In this document: positions 1-7,561 of the stretch, in pieces
How positions within the stretch are numbered: position 1 is the stretch's first letter
Layout of the letters: each line of letters begins with the position of its first letter
Origin: VXYL01 sp965116345
GTDB lineage: Bacteria > Pseudomonadota > Gammaproteobacteria > Pseudomonadales > Azotimanducaceae
Assembly: GCA_965116345.1 (NCBI GenBank)
Contig: OZ220680.1
Location: 496,001-560,000, forward strand
Direction of reading: 5' to 3'
Length of the DNA stretch: 64,000 bases
Program-made: the position numbers and the translations under genes
The notes under the pieces: generated by a model
What the model was told of the DNA's origin: nothing
Database searches by the model: none
Seen by the model: the letters and a program-made list of their open reading frames with translations, nothing else

Positions 1-60
1 GCTCCCTGGAAGCGCCGCGTCCGTTTGGGGCCGCCTTCCCCGGCCAAGCGTCGTTCGTCG

Positions 61-2541
61 TCAGACATCGTCGCGGTCGTCCCTGCCGTGGGCGACCAAG
101 TTCGCCTCGGATTGAACGAACGCTCGGTACCGGCCCGCCGCAATGCCCATCAAGGCCTCGTGACTGCCGCTCTCAACGATGCGGCCGCCGTCGAGATAGA
201 GGATGTTGTCCGCACGGCGTATCGTCGAAATCCGGTGGGTGATCAGAAAGACCGTGCGCAGAGTCGTGCGGGTACCTGTTCCGGTGACGTGTCCGGCGGT
301 CCATTGTGCAAGGTTCGACAAGACGCGGTGTTCAGTCTCGGCATCGAGGGCCGCGGTCGGTTCGTCCAGCACGAGGATCGGCGTGCCGCGCACCACGGCG
401 CGGGCTATGGACAGGCGTTGGCGCTGACCGGTGGACAACCTGCCGCCCCGGTCGCCGAGCACGGTGTCGAGCCCTTCGGGCAACCCATCGACGAAATCCT
501 CCATGCACGCCAGCCGAATGGCCTCGTAGACGGCCTCGTCACTCGCATCCTGGGCGGCGTAGCGGATGTTGTCGCGGACCGATAGGCGGAAGAGCACGTT
601 TTCCTGCAGCGCGACGGCGATGTTGGCGCGCAACGAGTCCACCCGGTAGTCGCGCAGGTCTCGACCGTCGACGAGTATCGACCCCTCGTCCGGATCGTAT
701 AGGCGCAGCAGCAGATTCATCAGCGTCGTCTTGCCGGCGCCGGTAGGGCCGACGATGGCGGTGACCGTGCCGGGCCGCGCGGAAAAGCTGATGCCGTCGA
801 GCACGGGCCGATCCTCCCCGTAGGCGAACGCGACGTTGTCGAAGCGCACCCCCCGCGAGTAGTCGTCGAGGGGAACTGCGTCGGGTCGGTCCTGGACCTC
901 GGACTCCAGGTCGAGGATTTCGAATGCGCGGCGCAGGCCCATGGCCATCACCTGCGCCCCACCCCACGCGTCCACGAGCTTCGGAATACGAGTGGACGCC
1001 TCGGAGAATTTGCCCTGCGCCCATCGATAGGCGGTCAGATTCCACACCACGAACGAGAAACCAGCGAGCGCGATCAGTTCGTTCGCGAACGTCGGGCGTT
1101 CCGCGTTCGCCCATAGAGCCATCAGGACGGTGCCGGCCAATATGAGCGAGCCGTAGATGAGGCCCATGGCCACGCCGACGACCGTATGCACGCGGGTTTG
1201 ACGGTAGTCGGCGTTGAAGGCGATCAGGGAGTCCGCCTCGAAGCGGTCCTGCGATCGCCTTTCGACGCCGTAGGCCTTGTTGAGACGAACGGCGCGGAAG
1301 GCCTCTTGTACCCTGGAGGTCAGGTCGGCGTTGGCCATGCGCGTGACCAGATTCCGCGTGCGGAACCTGCGCATGGCCCAGTACGCCAGCATGACCATGG
1401 GGACGAAGCTGGCAAGGACGATCGAGCCCAGCCACGGCGACAGCAGCGTCACCAACACCACCAGGAAAAGGCACTGGATGGTTCCCCGCGAGATCCCCAT
1501 GAGGAGGTCCAGGACGCCGGTCACCTCGCTGGCGTCAACCTGGATGCGAAAGATGGAATCGCCCGTGCGGTGGTCGCCGTGGTACCTGAGCGACAGGCGT
1601 TGCCAACGATCCGCCAGGGCAAGGCGCAGGTCCTGCTCGATGTTCTGCATGAACCAGGTTCGGTAGTACTCGATGAAGGGTCCGAGCAGGAGAAGCGGCA
1701 TCAAGACCGCGAGTTCGATCAAAACCACCTTCCAGATCAGAACCATCCGCTGCCCCGGCGTGAGTTCCGCCGTGACATCGCGGGACATCCCGGGTTCACC
1801 GAAGAGTTCCGCCCGGCCGGGGTCGAGCGGGTCGGTCTGGAGAATGGACTGGTTGAGCAGGTCCGCCACCAACAGTCCCATGACGAGAAAGAAGATGCCC
1901 TCGAGGGCCACGTAGCCGTACCAGTACACCATGTGCGACGCGACCCGAACCCGGCAGCGAATGCGCACGCCACCCGCGGAGTCGTCGACGCCGAACTGGA
2001 GTATCCAGCCCAGCAGGCACGTGCCGGTGACGGCCCCGGCATACCAGCCGTCGGCCGCGCCTTCGACGTACGCGGCTGCCACCGCGTTGGCGGCCACACC
2101 GAATACCAACAGGGCGAATGCGAAGGCCTTTTGAACATTGCCTTTCGAAAAGGCAACGGGCCATGCGCAGAGCGCCATGCCCAGAATGGCGGCATAGAGG
2201 AGATTGAAGGGATACGCGAGACTCGCGGGAACGTAGCCGAGATATGGACTGCCTATGGCGACGGCCGTAACCAGCGGCGGAACGTAGCCGAACCCATAGC
2301 CCCGGCCCGCTACGGCTTCGGCCACTGTGTTCTCGATACCTCTGCCGGGTACCCACCAGCGGCCGTAGACCTGCGGTCTGATGTACGGCCAGGCGCGTAA
2401 CAGCAGGTAGAGAACCGCCCGGATGCTGCCCCTGTCGTCGGCGACGCGCAGATCGCGACCGGGCGGGATGGCGTCGCCTTCGCGGAAGTACGGCAGGGCG
2501 TTGGCGAGGGCCTTGTGACGACGGTCGCAGTCCGTCTTCAG
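61..2541 (-). CDS. ABC exporter, membrane domain fused to ATPase
   Basis: Single-chain ABC exporter subunit of 826 aa that should act in the inner membrane, probably as a dimer; the substrate is unknown. The C-terminal part has Walker A (GPTGAGKTTL), the ABC signature (LSTGQRQ), Walker B (ILVLDEP) and the switch histidine (LITHR), so the ATPase looks intact. Extra hydrophobic segments in roughly residues 30-230 precede the usual exporter membrane block, making it longer than the ~600-aa MsbA-type half transporter. Start choice: an in-frame ATG at 2616 has no ribosome site and would overlap the divergent gene starting at 2607. A strong AAGGAGG at 2553-2547 lies 5 bases before an in-frame CTG at 2541, which I take as the start. 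The family call is firm; the start is moderately sure. Confidence 0.9.
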   Translation of the reverse strand: MKTDCDRRHKALANALPYFREGDAIPPGRDLRVADDRGSIRAVLYLLLRAWPYIRPQVYGRWWVPGRGIENTVAEAVAGRGYGFGYVPPLVTAVAIGSPYLGYVPASLAYPFNLLYAAILGMALCAWPVAFSKGNVQKAFAFALLVFGVAANAVAAAYVEGAADGWYAGAVTGTCLLGWILQFGVDDSAGGVRIRCRVRVASHMVYWYGYVALEGIFFLVMGLLVADLLNQSILQTDPLDPGRAELFGEPGMSRDVTAELTPGQRMVLIWKVVLIELAVLMPLLLLGPFIEYYRTWFMQNIEQDLRLALADRWQRLSLRYHGDHRTGDSIFRIQVDASEVTGVLDLLMGISRGTIQCLFLVVLVTLLSPWLGSIVLASFVPMVMLAYWAMRRFRTRNLVTRMANADLTSRVQEAFRAVRLNKAYGVERRSQDRFEADSLIAFNADYRQTRVHTVVGVAMGLIYGSLILAGTVLMALWANAERPTFANELIALAGFSFVVWNLTAYRWAQGKFSEASTRIPKLVDAWGGAQVMAMGLRRAFEILDLESEVQDRPDAVPLDDYSRGVRFDNVAFAYGEDRPVLDGISFSARPGTVTAIVGPTGAGKTTLMNLLLRLYDPDEGSILVDGRDLRDYRVDSLRANIAVALQENVLFRLSVRDNIRYAAQDASDEAVYEAIRLACMEDFVDGLPEGLDTVLGDRGGRLSTGQRQRLSIARAVVRGTPILVLDEPTAALDAETEHRVLSNLAQWTAGHVTGTGTRTTLRTVFLITHRISTIRRADNILYLDGGRIVESGSHEALMGIAAGRYRAFVQSEANLVAHGRDDRDDV

Positions 2542-2606
2542 CGGTGCCTCCTTGCTTTTCTCGTTTGCCTCGACATAGCCTGTTGGGCGAACTGCACCGA
2601 GCCCAC

Positions 2607-3437
2607 ATGACCGCATTCACCGTAACCCCCCTCACGCCCAACTTCGGTGCTGAAGTCGGCGACATAGATCTCAGCCGCACGCTGACCTCGGGCACTATGC
2701 GTGACCTTGAGCGCGCACTGCTGAAATGGAAGGTCCTGTTCTTCAGGAATCAGGATATCGACATCGAGGATCAGAAGCGCCTAGGGGCCTGGTTCGGCGA
2801 ACTCGAGGTGCATCCTACCGCCAAAGTGGGCAGCGCCCACCCACAAGTGATTCGTATCGAGGAAGACGACGAACACCGGGCCCGCAACAACGTCTGGCAC
2901 TCGGATGTGTCGTTTGAACTCGAACCGCCCCTCGGCTCGATTCTGCGCGCGAGGGAAATCCCGACTGTCGGCGGCGATACGCTTTTCGCTGACATGGAGG
3001 CCGCCTATGCAGGGCTCAGCGACGACATCAAGGAGCGCATCGACGGCGCCTACGCGGTGCACGGCTGGCCATCCGCCTGGATCGGTATGGCCATGCGACA
3101 GCGGGGAGTCACCGATCGTGACGAGTTCCGCCGTCAATTCCCGGATCCGGAACACCCGGTGGTGCGACGACACCCCCAGACCGGCAACAAGAGCCTCTAC
3201 GTGAATACCGCCTTCACCCGGCGCATCGTCGGCTTGGAACCGTCGGCAAGCGATGAACTGTTGGCGTTCCTATACCGGCAGGCCGCGGTCCCCGAATACC
3301 AGTGCCGTTTCCGTTGGCAACCGAACTCGATCGCCTTCTGGGACAATCGCTGCACGCAGCACTATGCGGTGGCCGACTTCCACCCCGAGCGTCGTGTGGT
3401 CGAGCGCATCACGATCAGCGGTGACCGGCCCATCTAG
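2607..3437 (+). CDS. TauD/TfdA-family Fe(II)/2-oxoglutarate dioxygenase
   Basis: Predicted cytoplasmic non-haem iron dioxygenase of 276 aa that couples decarboxylation of 2-oxoglutarate to oxidation of an unknown substrate. The iron facial triad is visible as H98-x-D100 (WHSD) and the distal H252 (TQHYAVAD), with 2-oxoglutarate-binding arginines at 262-263. The length matches TauD (about 280 aa). I start at ATG 2607 because the conserved N-terminal strand begins only a few residues later; the in-frame ATG at 2544 would run through the promoter and RBS of the divergent ABC gene. It is followed 12 bases later by a PhyH-type oxygenase, so the two are probably cotranscribed and may act on related substrates. 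Confidence 0.88.
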   Translation: MTAFTVTPLTPNFGAEVGDIDLSRTLTSGTMRDLERALLKWKVLFFRNQDIDIEDQKRLGAWFGELEVHPTAKVGSAHPQVIRIEEDDEHRARNNVWHSDVSFELEPPLGSILRAREIPTVGGDTLFADMEAAYAGLSDDIKERIDGAYAVHGWPSAWIGMAMRQRGVTDRDEFRRQFPDPEHPVVRRHPQTGNKSLYVNTAFTRRIVGLEPSASDELLAFLYRQAAVPEYQCRFRWQPNSIAFWDNRCTQHYAVADFHPERRVVERITISGDRPI

Positions 3438-3449
3438 GGGGAACAGCGA

Positions 3450-4196
3450 ATGGTCGAAGACGCCATCGCCGCGATCGACCGGGACGGCTACGCCGTCATA
3501 CCTCGGCTGGTGACGGGCGAGAGATTGCGACGTCTTCAGGAAGATGCCGAAGCGCTGCTCATCCCGATTGAAGCAAAGGGCGTCGATGGCGGCTCGATAG
3601 TAGGCCGCATGCACAAGGGCACGTTCGGCGTCAGCCGAGCCTTCGACGACATCATCATCCATCCGGTTCTGCTCGACATCGTCAACGGCGTGCTGAATCC
3701 ATCCCGGGCCTCGGCGTATCCCCACGATGATGAGCTGACCGAGTACATCTCCTCCCTGGCCCCGTCGGATCCGGGAATCGTCTGCAACATCATGATAAAG
3801 GACGCCGCGCCGCGCGAGGACATCAGGTCACTACACCGTGACGTCCGGGTACCTGTCCCCCGCCCACACCGACCGATCATCTGCAATTCGCTTCTCGCGC
3901 TCGACCCATTTACCGAGGATGTCGGAGCAACCTGTGTCATCCCCCGTAGTCACAAGTGGAATAGCGATGAAGCACCCGACATGGAGAGCGCCGTTCCCGT
4001 GGTAATGGACCCCGGTGACATCGTCGTCTTCGATGGACTGCTATGGCATGGACACGGTCCCAACTTCACCCTCGGCAGGTGCCGGCGTTGCCTGAATCTC
4101 AACTATCACTACCGCTGGATCCCCTACTTCCGCAATCCCAGGCTTTCGGACGAGGTCTGGCAGGACCTACCCGAGACCCTGCGCGCGGTCGTCTAG
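3450..4196 (+). CDS. PhyH (phytanoyl-CoA hydroxylase)-like dioxygenase
   Basis: Predicted 248-aa Fe(II)/2-oxoglutarate oxygenase of the PhyH superfamily. The first metal pair is seen in LHRDV (H-x-D) about residue 128 and the distal histidine in LLWHGHGP near residue 195, followed by arginines (RCRRC) suited to binding 2-oxoglutarate. ATG 3450 has a good GGGGGA site just upstream. It sits 12 bases after the TauD-family gene and likely belongs to the same transcription unit. The substrate cannot be read from sequence; PhyH relatives hydroxylate acyl-CoAs, small metabolites and natural products. Confidence 0.82.
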   Translation: MVEDAIAAIDRDGYAVIPRLVTGERLRRLQEDAEALLIPIEAKGVDGGSIVGRMHKGTFGVSRAFDDIIIHPVLLDIVNGVLNPSRASAYPHDDELTEYISSLAPSDPGIVCNIMIKDAAPREDIRSLHRDVRVPVPRPHRPIICNSLLALDPFTEDVGATCVIPRSHKWNSDEAPDMESAVPVVMDPGDIVVFDGLLWHGHGPNFTLGRCRRCLNLNYHYRWIPYFRNPRLSDEVWQDLPETLRAVV

Positions 4197-4257
4197 CCTC
4201 GGCCACTACAAGGGACGGGGCAAATCGATCGTGACTGATGCGGGCACGAGTCGGTCG

Positions 4258-4683
4258 TCACGCACGTGCCGGCGCTTCAAAGGGATTCAGGTGCGGCACG
4301 CCGATCCGGGAGAAGTGCTTCCGGTCTCTCGACACGACCACCAAGTCTCTTTCGAGTGCTGTGGCAGCGATCAACCCATCCACTGCGGGAACGGGATCGG
4401 GCATGCCGAGCCTGCCCCACCGATCCGCAATGTCTTCGTCGACCGCGATGATCCGGTCGCCAAACTCGATCGACGTTCGCCTTAGCCAGTCTTCCAACAC
4501 GTCGGCCGTGGCTGGATCTCGTCTTCGTACCCGTTCGACGCCACGTCGCAATTCACCGAGGGTGAGAACACTAATATAGAGCTCCTCGCGCCTGCGTGGG
4601 CGAAACCAGGCAACGACCGATTGATTTGCCCGGCCACGCTTGCGCAGTTCCGACACGACGTTCGTGTCCAAGAGAAAGCTCAC
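4258..4683 (-). CDS. PIN-domain ribonuclease toxin (VapC/FitB type)
   Basis: 141-aa PIN-domain protein, the toxin half of a type II toxin-antitoxin pair; family members are Mg-dependent RNases that cut tRNA or rRNA sites. The N-terminal FLLDTNVVSELRK gives the first acidic residues (D6, E11). Later acidic residues are seen in the central E-L-R-R segment, in PAVDGLIAA and in VSRDRKHF. Length is normal for VapC. The start overlaps the last 4 bases of the upstream antitoxin gene (ATGA), a typical coupled arrangement. No truncation is visible, so it is probably active. Confidence 0.87.
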   Translation of the reverse strand: MSFLLDTNVVSELRKRGRANQSVVAWFRPRRREELYISVLTLGELRRGVERVRRRDPATADVLEDWLRRTSIEFGDRIIAVDEDIADRWGRLGMPDPVPAVDGLIAATALERDLVVVSRDRKHFSRIGVPHLNPFEAPARA

Positions 4684-4964
4684 AGCTCGACATCGCGCGG
4701 CGGCGACGAGTCCCGATCGAAGTCACCATCCTCGCCGACGTCGGGCATGGCAAGCAGATGTTCGACAAACGCATCCAAATGCTCCTCCCTGCCTCGGTCG
4801 TTCCGCGGCCGCGAGCGGTCGGCCTCCCGTTTCGCCTCGGCGGCATCCAAGGCTCTCGACAAGGCTGAATCAACCGTGTCCTGCAATGGCTCGGCCCAAG
4901 TCTTCAGGCGTTGGATCGTTTGGTCGGAAACGCGTATGACCGGCACTGGAACATCTGTAAACAA
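4680..4964 (-). CDS. VapB-like antitoxin, putative ribbon-helix-helix
   Basis: Antitoxin partner of the PIN toxin. Its N-terminus (PVIRVSDQTIQRLKTW) has the strand-helix pattern of ribbon-helix-helix DNA-binding antitoxins; the rest is charged and probably wraps the toxin. The start is uncertain. The frame stays open to a TTG at 5009, but that region looks like promoter and operator, so I prefer TTG 4964 (94 aa), with GTG 4946 as an alternative; there is no in-frame ATG. A 6-8-6 dyad lies just upstream at 4967-4986, fitting autorepression by the antitoxin-toxin complex. Confidence 0.65.
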   Translation of the reverse strand: MFTDVPVPVIRVSDQTIQRLKTWAEPLQDTVDSALSRALDAAEAKREADRSRPRNDRGREEHLDAFVEHLLAMPDVGEDGDFDRDSSPPRDVEL

Positions 4965-4966
4965 TA

Positions 4967-4986
4967 TAACTTCGTAATCAAAGTTA
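4967..4986. promoter_or_regulatory. Candidate autoregulatory operator of the toxin-antitoxin pair
   Basis: Inverted repeat TAACTT-N8-AAGTTA immediately before the preferred antitoxin start. On the minus strand a -35-like TTGACG (5009-5004) lies 17 bases from TAACTT, which is itself the first arm of the dyad, so a repressor bound here would cover the -10 element. Position and symmetry are seen directly; the role is inferred from how VapBC-type systems autoregulate. Confidence 0.45.
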
Positions 4987-5126
4987 CACCTAGGGTCAGC
5001 GTGCGTCAACGATCACTGTCACCCCGGAAGCGACGCGAGCAACTCGATGAGGTGACCGAACCAGGCAAAGGACCGTACATTGAGCACGCACTTGGCATTG
5101 CACCAAACGCGTGTTGAACAGAACGA

Positions 5127-5288
5127 CTAAAGCTGCTGCGGTCGCCAGCGGAGCTGCACGCCGAATTGGCGGGCTTCGGTCAGCGCGCCGACGGCCTGAC
5201 CGGTGTTGGTGTTGGCGGGGAGGTACTCGATCAGCCCCACCTCCTGCAGCGCGTTCTGCACATAGACAGTCACACCCCAGTCAATCTT
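5127..5288 (-). pseudogene. C-terminal remnant of a TonB-dependent receptor
   Basis: The last ~53 codons of this reading frame have the look of a TonB-dependent receptor C-terminus: a VTVYVQNAL strand, then TGQAVGALTEARQFGVQLRW ending a few residues before the stop. Nothing else of a receptor is present. The remnant is joined in frame to the tail of a restriction-endonuclease remnant (junction near 5288), so the combined 95-aa frame is a deletion chimera rather than a real protein. The assignment rests on the typical closing beta-strand pattern. Confidence 0.55.
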
Positions 5289-5580
5289 GAACCAATCTTC
5301 GTGAATCCTGACACCCTCCACAGTCTCGACACCGAGACGATTGTCCTTCAGGAGGTCGCAGAGACGCTCACCGTCGACGAGGTCGATGGCAATGGTACCG
5401 TCGCCTCGCTTCATCGGATGCCTGAGTTATGAAAGAGCCTGGTGATGAGGAGACCCCTGTCAGGTCGCCCTTGCAACGCGCCACGAAAATCCCTGATATC
5501 CTTGGCACCAACGCTGCCCTTCCAGCGCTTGCATTGGAGGTCGACTTGGATTGAGACGAGATGCAGCTGGGGCCACACAT
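5289..5580 (-). pseudogene. Frameshifted remnant of an Mrr-type restriction endonuclease
   Basis: Three minus-strand frames together spell the C-terminal half of an Mrr-catalytic-domain protein. The first contains DLQCKRWKGSVGAKD (the Q-x-K catalytic motif) followed by FRGALQGRPDRGLLIT. The second continues GSFITQASDEARR. The third gives GDGTIAIDLVDGERLCDLL. Two frameshifts are needed, and the N-terminal DNA-binding part and first catalytic acid are missing. Intact Mrr-type enzymes cleave modified DNA. The adjacent toxin-antitoxin pair and low-GC gene suggest a decayed accessory island. Confidence 0.7.
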
Positions 5581-5604
5581 TTGACTCGATGGGAGGGTGA
5601 GAGC

Positions 5605-6603
5605 ATGACGAAGGTATTGACTGCAATTGCGGCCTGTCTGCTGGTAGCAGCCCCTGCGGCCGCGCGCGACGGGAGTGATCGATCTCTTGGCGATGCCGTT
5701 CAGGGACTTACCTCAACTCTTGCAAACCTCAATTACCAAGCGCAAGACCGTCGGTTCCAGCAGAGTATGGAAGATTTTGATGCAACCTGGGAACAACAGC
5801 GTCGAGCGCTTCAAGCAGAGTACGGTATAGGGACGCTTGCTTACCAAAGGGCGGCGGAAGGTTACCTTAACGAAAGCCTGGACAAACTCAAAGCCAACCA
5901 AACCCGGGTCAAGAAGCGAACATACGGTCGCATTCTTGAACGATATCGTAGGGATCAAGCGAAAGCTATCAAGGAGGTTCCAGCCGTGGTTATCGCCCTC
6001 AGGTTGGATGAATTAGCTGCCCTTGATGAACAAGGACGTGGGCTTGATCCAGAGCTTTACGATCAAATTGTAGCGGCTTCCGATGAAGATTACGAAGCGT
6101 CAAACCTATTGCTGAGGTCTTCGGTGGAAATGGACATTGCATTGGATCGAGCTGCCGAGGAATCGAAAACCCAGGAGCAGTTCCAAGCGGCTGCCCAGGA
6201 AGTCTTCAAGAACCATAGACCCTTGGTTGAAAGCGAAAACGAGTCTGTTCAGCGAGCGATCGACCATCAGGCATCCGTGTTTACTCAAAGGAAAGCCTAT
6301 TACTCTTCCCTGTATCACGATGATGAGGAAGTCCGAAAGGAACTACGGAGTTCAGACCTTGCCGGTTACGCTAAGTATGCGCGAGCTTATGTCCAAGCCC
6401 AATTTGGTCTTAACGCTGAAGACCGTGCAACACTGATGAAGGGTATTTTGGACTACCTGCAAACACGTTGGCTTGAGGAGCGCGACGAATTCGTGCGCAT
6501 GGCTATCGCCATGATTGAAGGGGATCTGTCGGAATTGGCCCCAGGGCGATCGCCGCAGCGCGTGGGTGATCCTCGTACAGATGGCCCGGAGACCTTACAC
6601 TGA
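5605..6603 (+). CDS. Exported hypothetical protein, low GC
   Basis: 332-aa protein that I do not recognise. It begins with a clear signal peptide (hydrophobic stretch ending AAPAAARDG), and the mature part is hydrophilic, rich in Glu, Gln, Arg and Ala and probably mostly helical, so a periplasmic or secreted helical protein is likely. ATG 5605 is chosen because it follows GGGAGGGTG and leads directly into the signal peptide. Base composition differs from the surroundings: the 60-bp line at 5881-5940 is 48% G+C. It lies beside decayed restriction and receptor remnants, so recent acquisition is plausible. No function is assigned. Confidence 0.72.
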   Translation: MTKVLTAIAACLLVAAPAAARDGSDRSLGDAVQGLTSTLANLNYQAQDRRFQQSMEDFDATWEQQRRALQAEYGIGTLAYQRAAEGYLNESLDKLKANQTRVKKRTYGRILERYRRDQAKAIKEVPAVVIALRLDELAALDEQGRGLDPELYDQIVAASDEDYEASNLLLRSSVEMDIALDRAAEESKTQEQFQAAAQEVFKNHRPLVESENESVQRAIDHQASVFTQRKAYYSSLYHDDEEVRKELRSSDLAGYAKYARAYVQAQFGLNAEDRATLMKGILDYLQTRWLEERDEFVRMAIAMIEGDLSELAPGRSPQRVGDPRTDGPETLH

Positions 6604-6679
6604 TCCGCAGAAGTACACGTCGCGCCATGGCCCCGCGCCGGGACGCCATGCACAACCAAACCCGGTCGAGGAATCAAGA

Positions 6680-7483
6680 GTGAGCATCGTCAAAATCGAA
6701 GACCTGTATTCCATGAAAGGCAAGATCTGCGTCGTAACAGGCGGCTCCACGGGCCTTGGCAGCTACATGGCGGAGGGATTCCTCGCGGCCGGCGCGGCAA
6801 GGGTCTACATCACGGCGAGATCGGAAGACACGCTCCAGGCCAAGGCGGCTGAACTAACCGGCATGAGCGGCGGCGAATGCGTCGGCATCCCGGGCGACCT
6901 TGCCACGCTCGACGGTGTTGCCGCCCTGTCGGCGGCCCTCCACGAGAAGGAAGACCACGTCGACGTCCTGGTCAACAACGCGGGTATCGGTACCGGTGGC
7001 TACTTCGAGCAGATGACCGTGGAGGATTGGGACAAGACCATGGACCTCAATCTAAGGTCGCCGCTGTTTCTCACCCAGGCCCTGCTCGACCTGCTGAAGA
7101 AGAACGCGACCGACGAAGATCCGTCCCGCGTCATCTTCATCAGTTCGGTCGCGGCCAGTGAAGTCTTCAAACACGTCATGGCGTATTCCACCAGCAAGAA
7201 GGGGCTCGAACACCTTACGCCGCAACTCGCCCTGGCGCTTTGCGACGACCACATTCTGGTGAACTCGATCGCTCCGGGAAGGTTCTACTCCGAAATGACC
7301 CGGGGTGCCTGGGAGAACCCCGACTCCGAGTCGTTCAAGCAGAGCCTGCAGAGAATCCCGGCGCACCGCTACGGCGGAATGGAGGACATGGCCGGGGTGG
7401 CCGTGATGCTGTGCAGCCGGGCCGGTTCATACTTCACAGGCGAGGTGCTCAATCTCGACGGCGGACACCGCCTGCGATTTTGA
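6680..7483 (+). CDS. SDR-family NAD(P)-dependent oxidoreductase
   Basis: 267-aa classical short-chain dehydrogenase. The cofactor motif TGGSTGLG is at residues 20-27, NNAG follows in the middle, and the catalytic Ser (ISSVAA, about 156), Tyr169 and Lys173 (YSTSKK) are all present. The C-terminal LNLDGGHRLRF is typical of gluconate 5-dehydrogenase or 3-oxoacyl reductase-like SDRs, but the substrate cannot be told. I chose the GTG at 6680, which has GAGGA 7 bases upstream and puts the first strand at the usual distance. It is unlinked in function to its neighbours: an IS element lies directly downstream. Confidence 0.85.
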   Translation: MSIVKIEDLYSMKGKICVVTGGSTGLGSYMAEGFLAAGAARVYITARSEDTLQAKAAELTGMSGGECVGIPGDLATLDGVAALSAALHEKEDHVDVLVNNAGIGTGGYFEQMTVEDWDKTMDLNLRSPLFLTQALLDLLKKNATDEDPSRVIFISSVAASEVFKHVMAYSTSKKGLEHLTPQLALALCDDHILVNSIAPGRFYSEMTRGAWENPDSESFKQSLQRIPAHRYGGMEDMAGVAVMLCSRAGSYFTGEVLNLDGGHRLRF

Positions 7484-7561
7484 CGACGTTCGATGGCAAG
7501 TCGCGCCAGGAAGCCAGGGAAATGCAACCTGACCGCTGACATTGGCGACGCTCAACGAGTC

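Noticed and set aside
1186..2400. Plus-strand open frame of 404 codons opposite the ABC exporter
   Set aside because: No motif; the minus strand encodes a complete ABC ATPase.
5127..5414. A genuine 95-aa hypothetical protein
   Set aside because: Its two halves match different families (restriction endonuclease tail, outer-membrane receptor tail), so it is a deletion junction.
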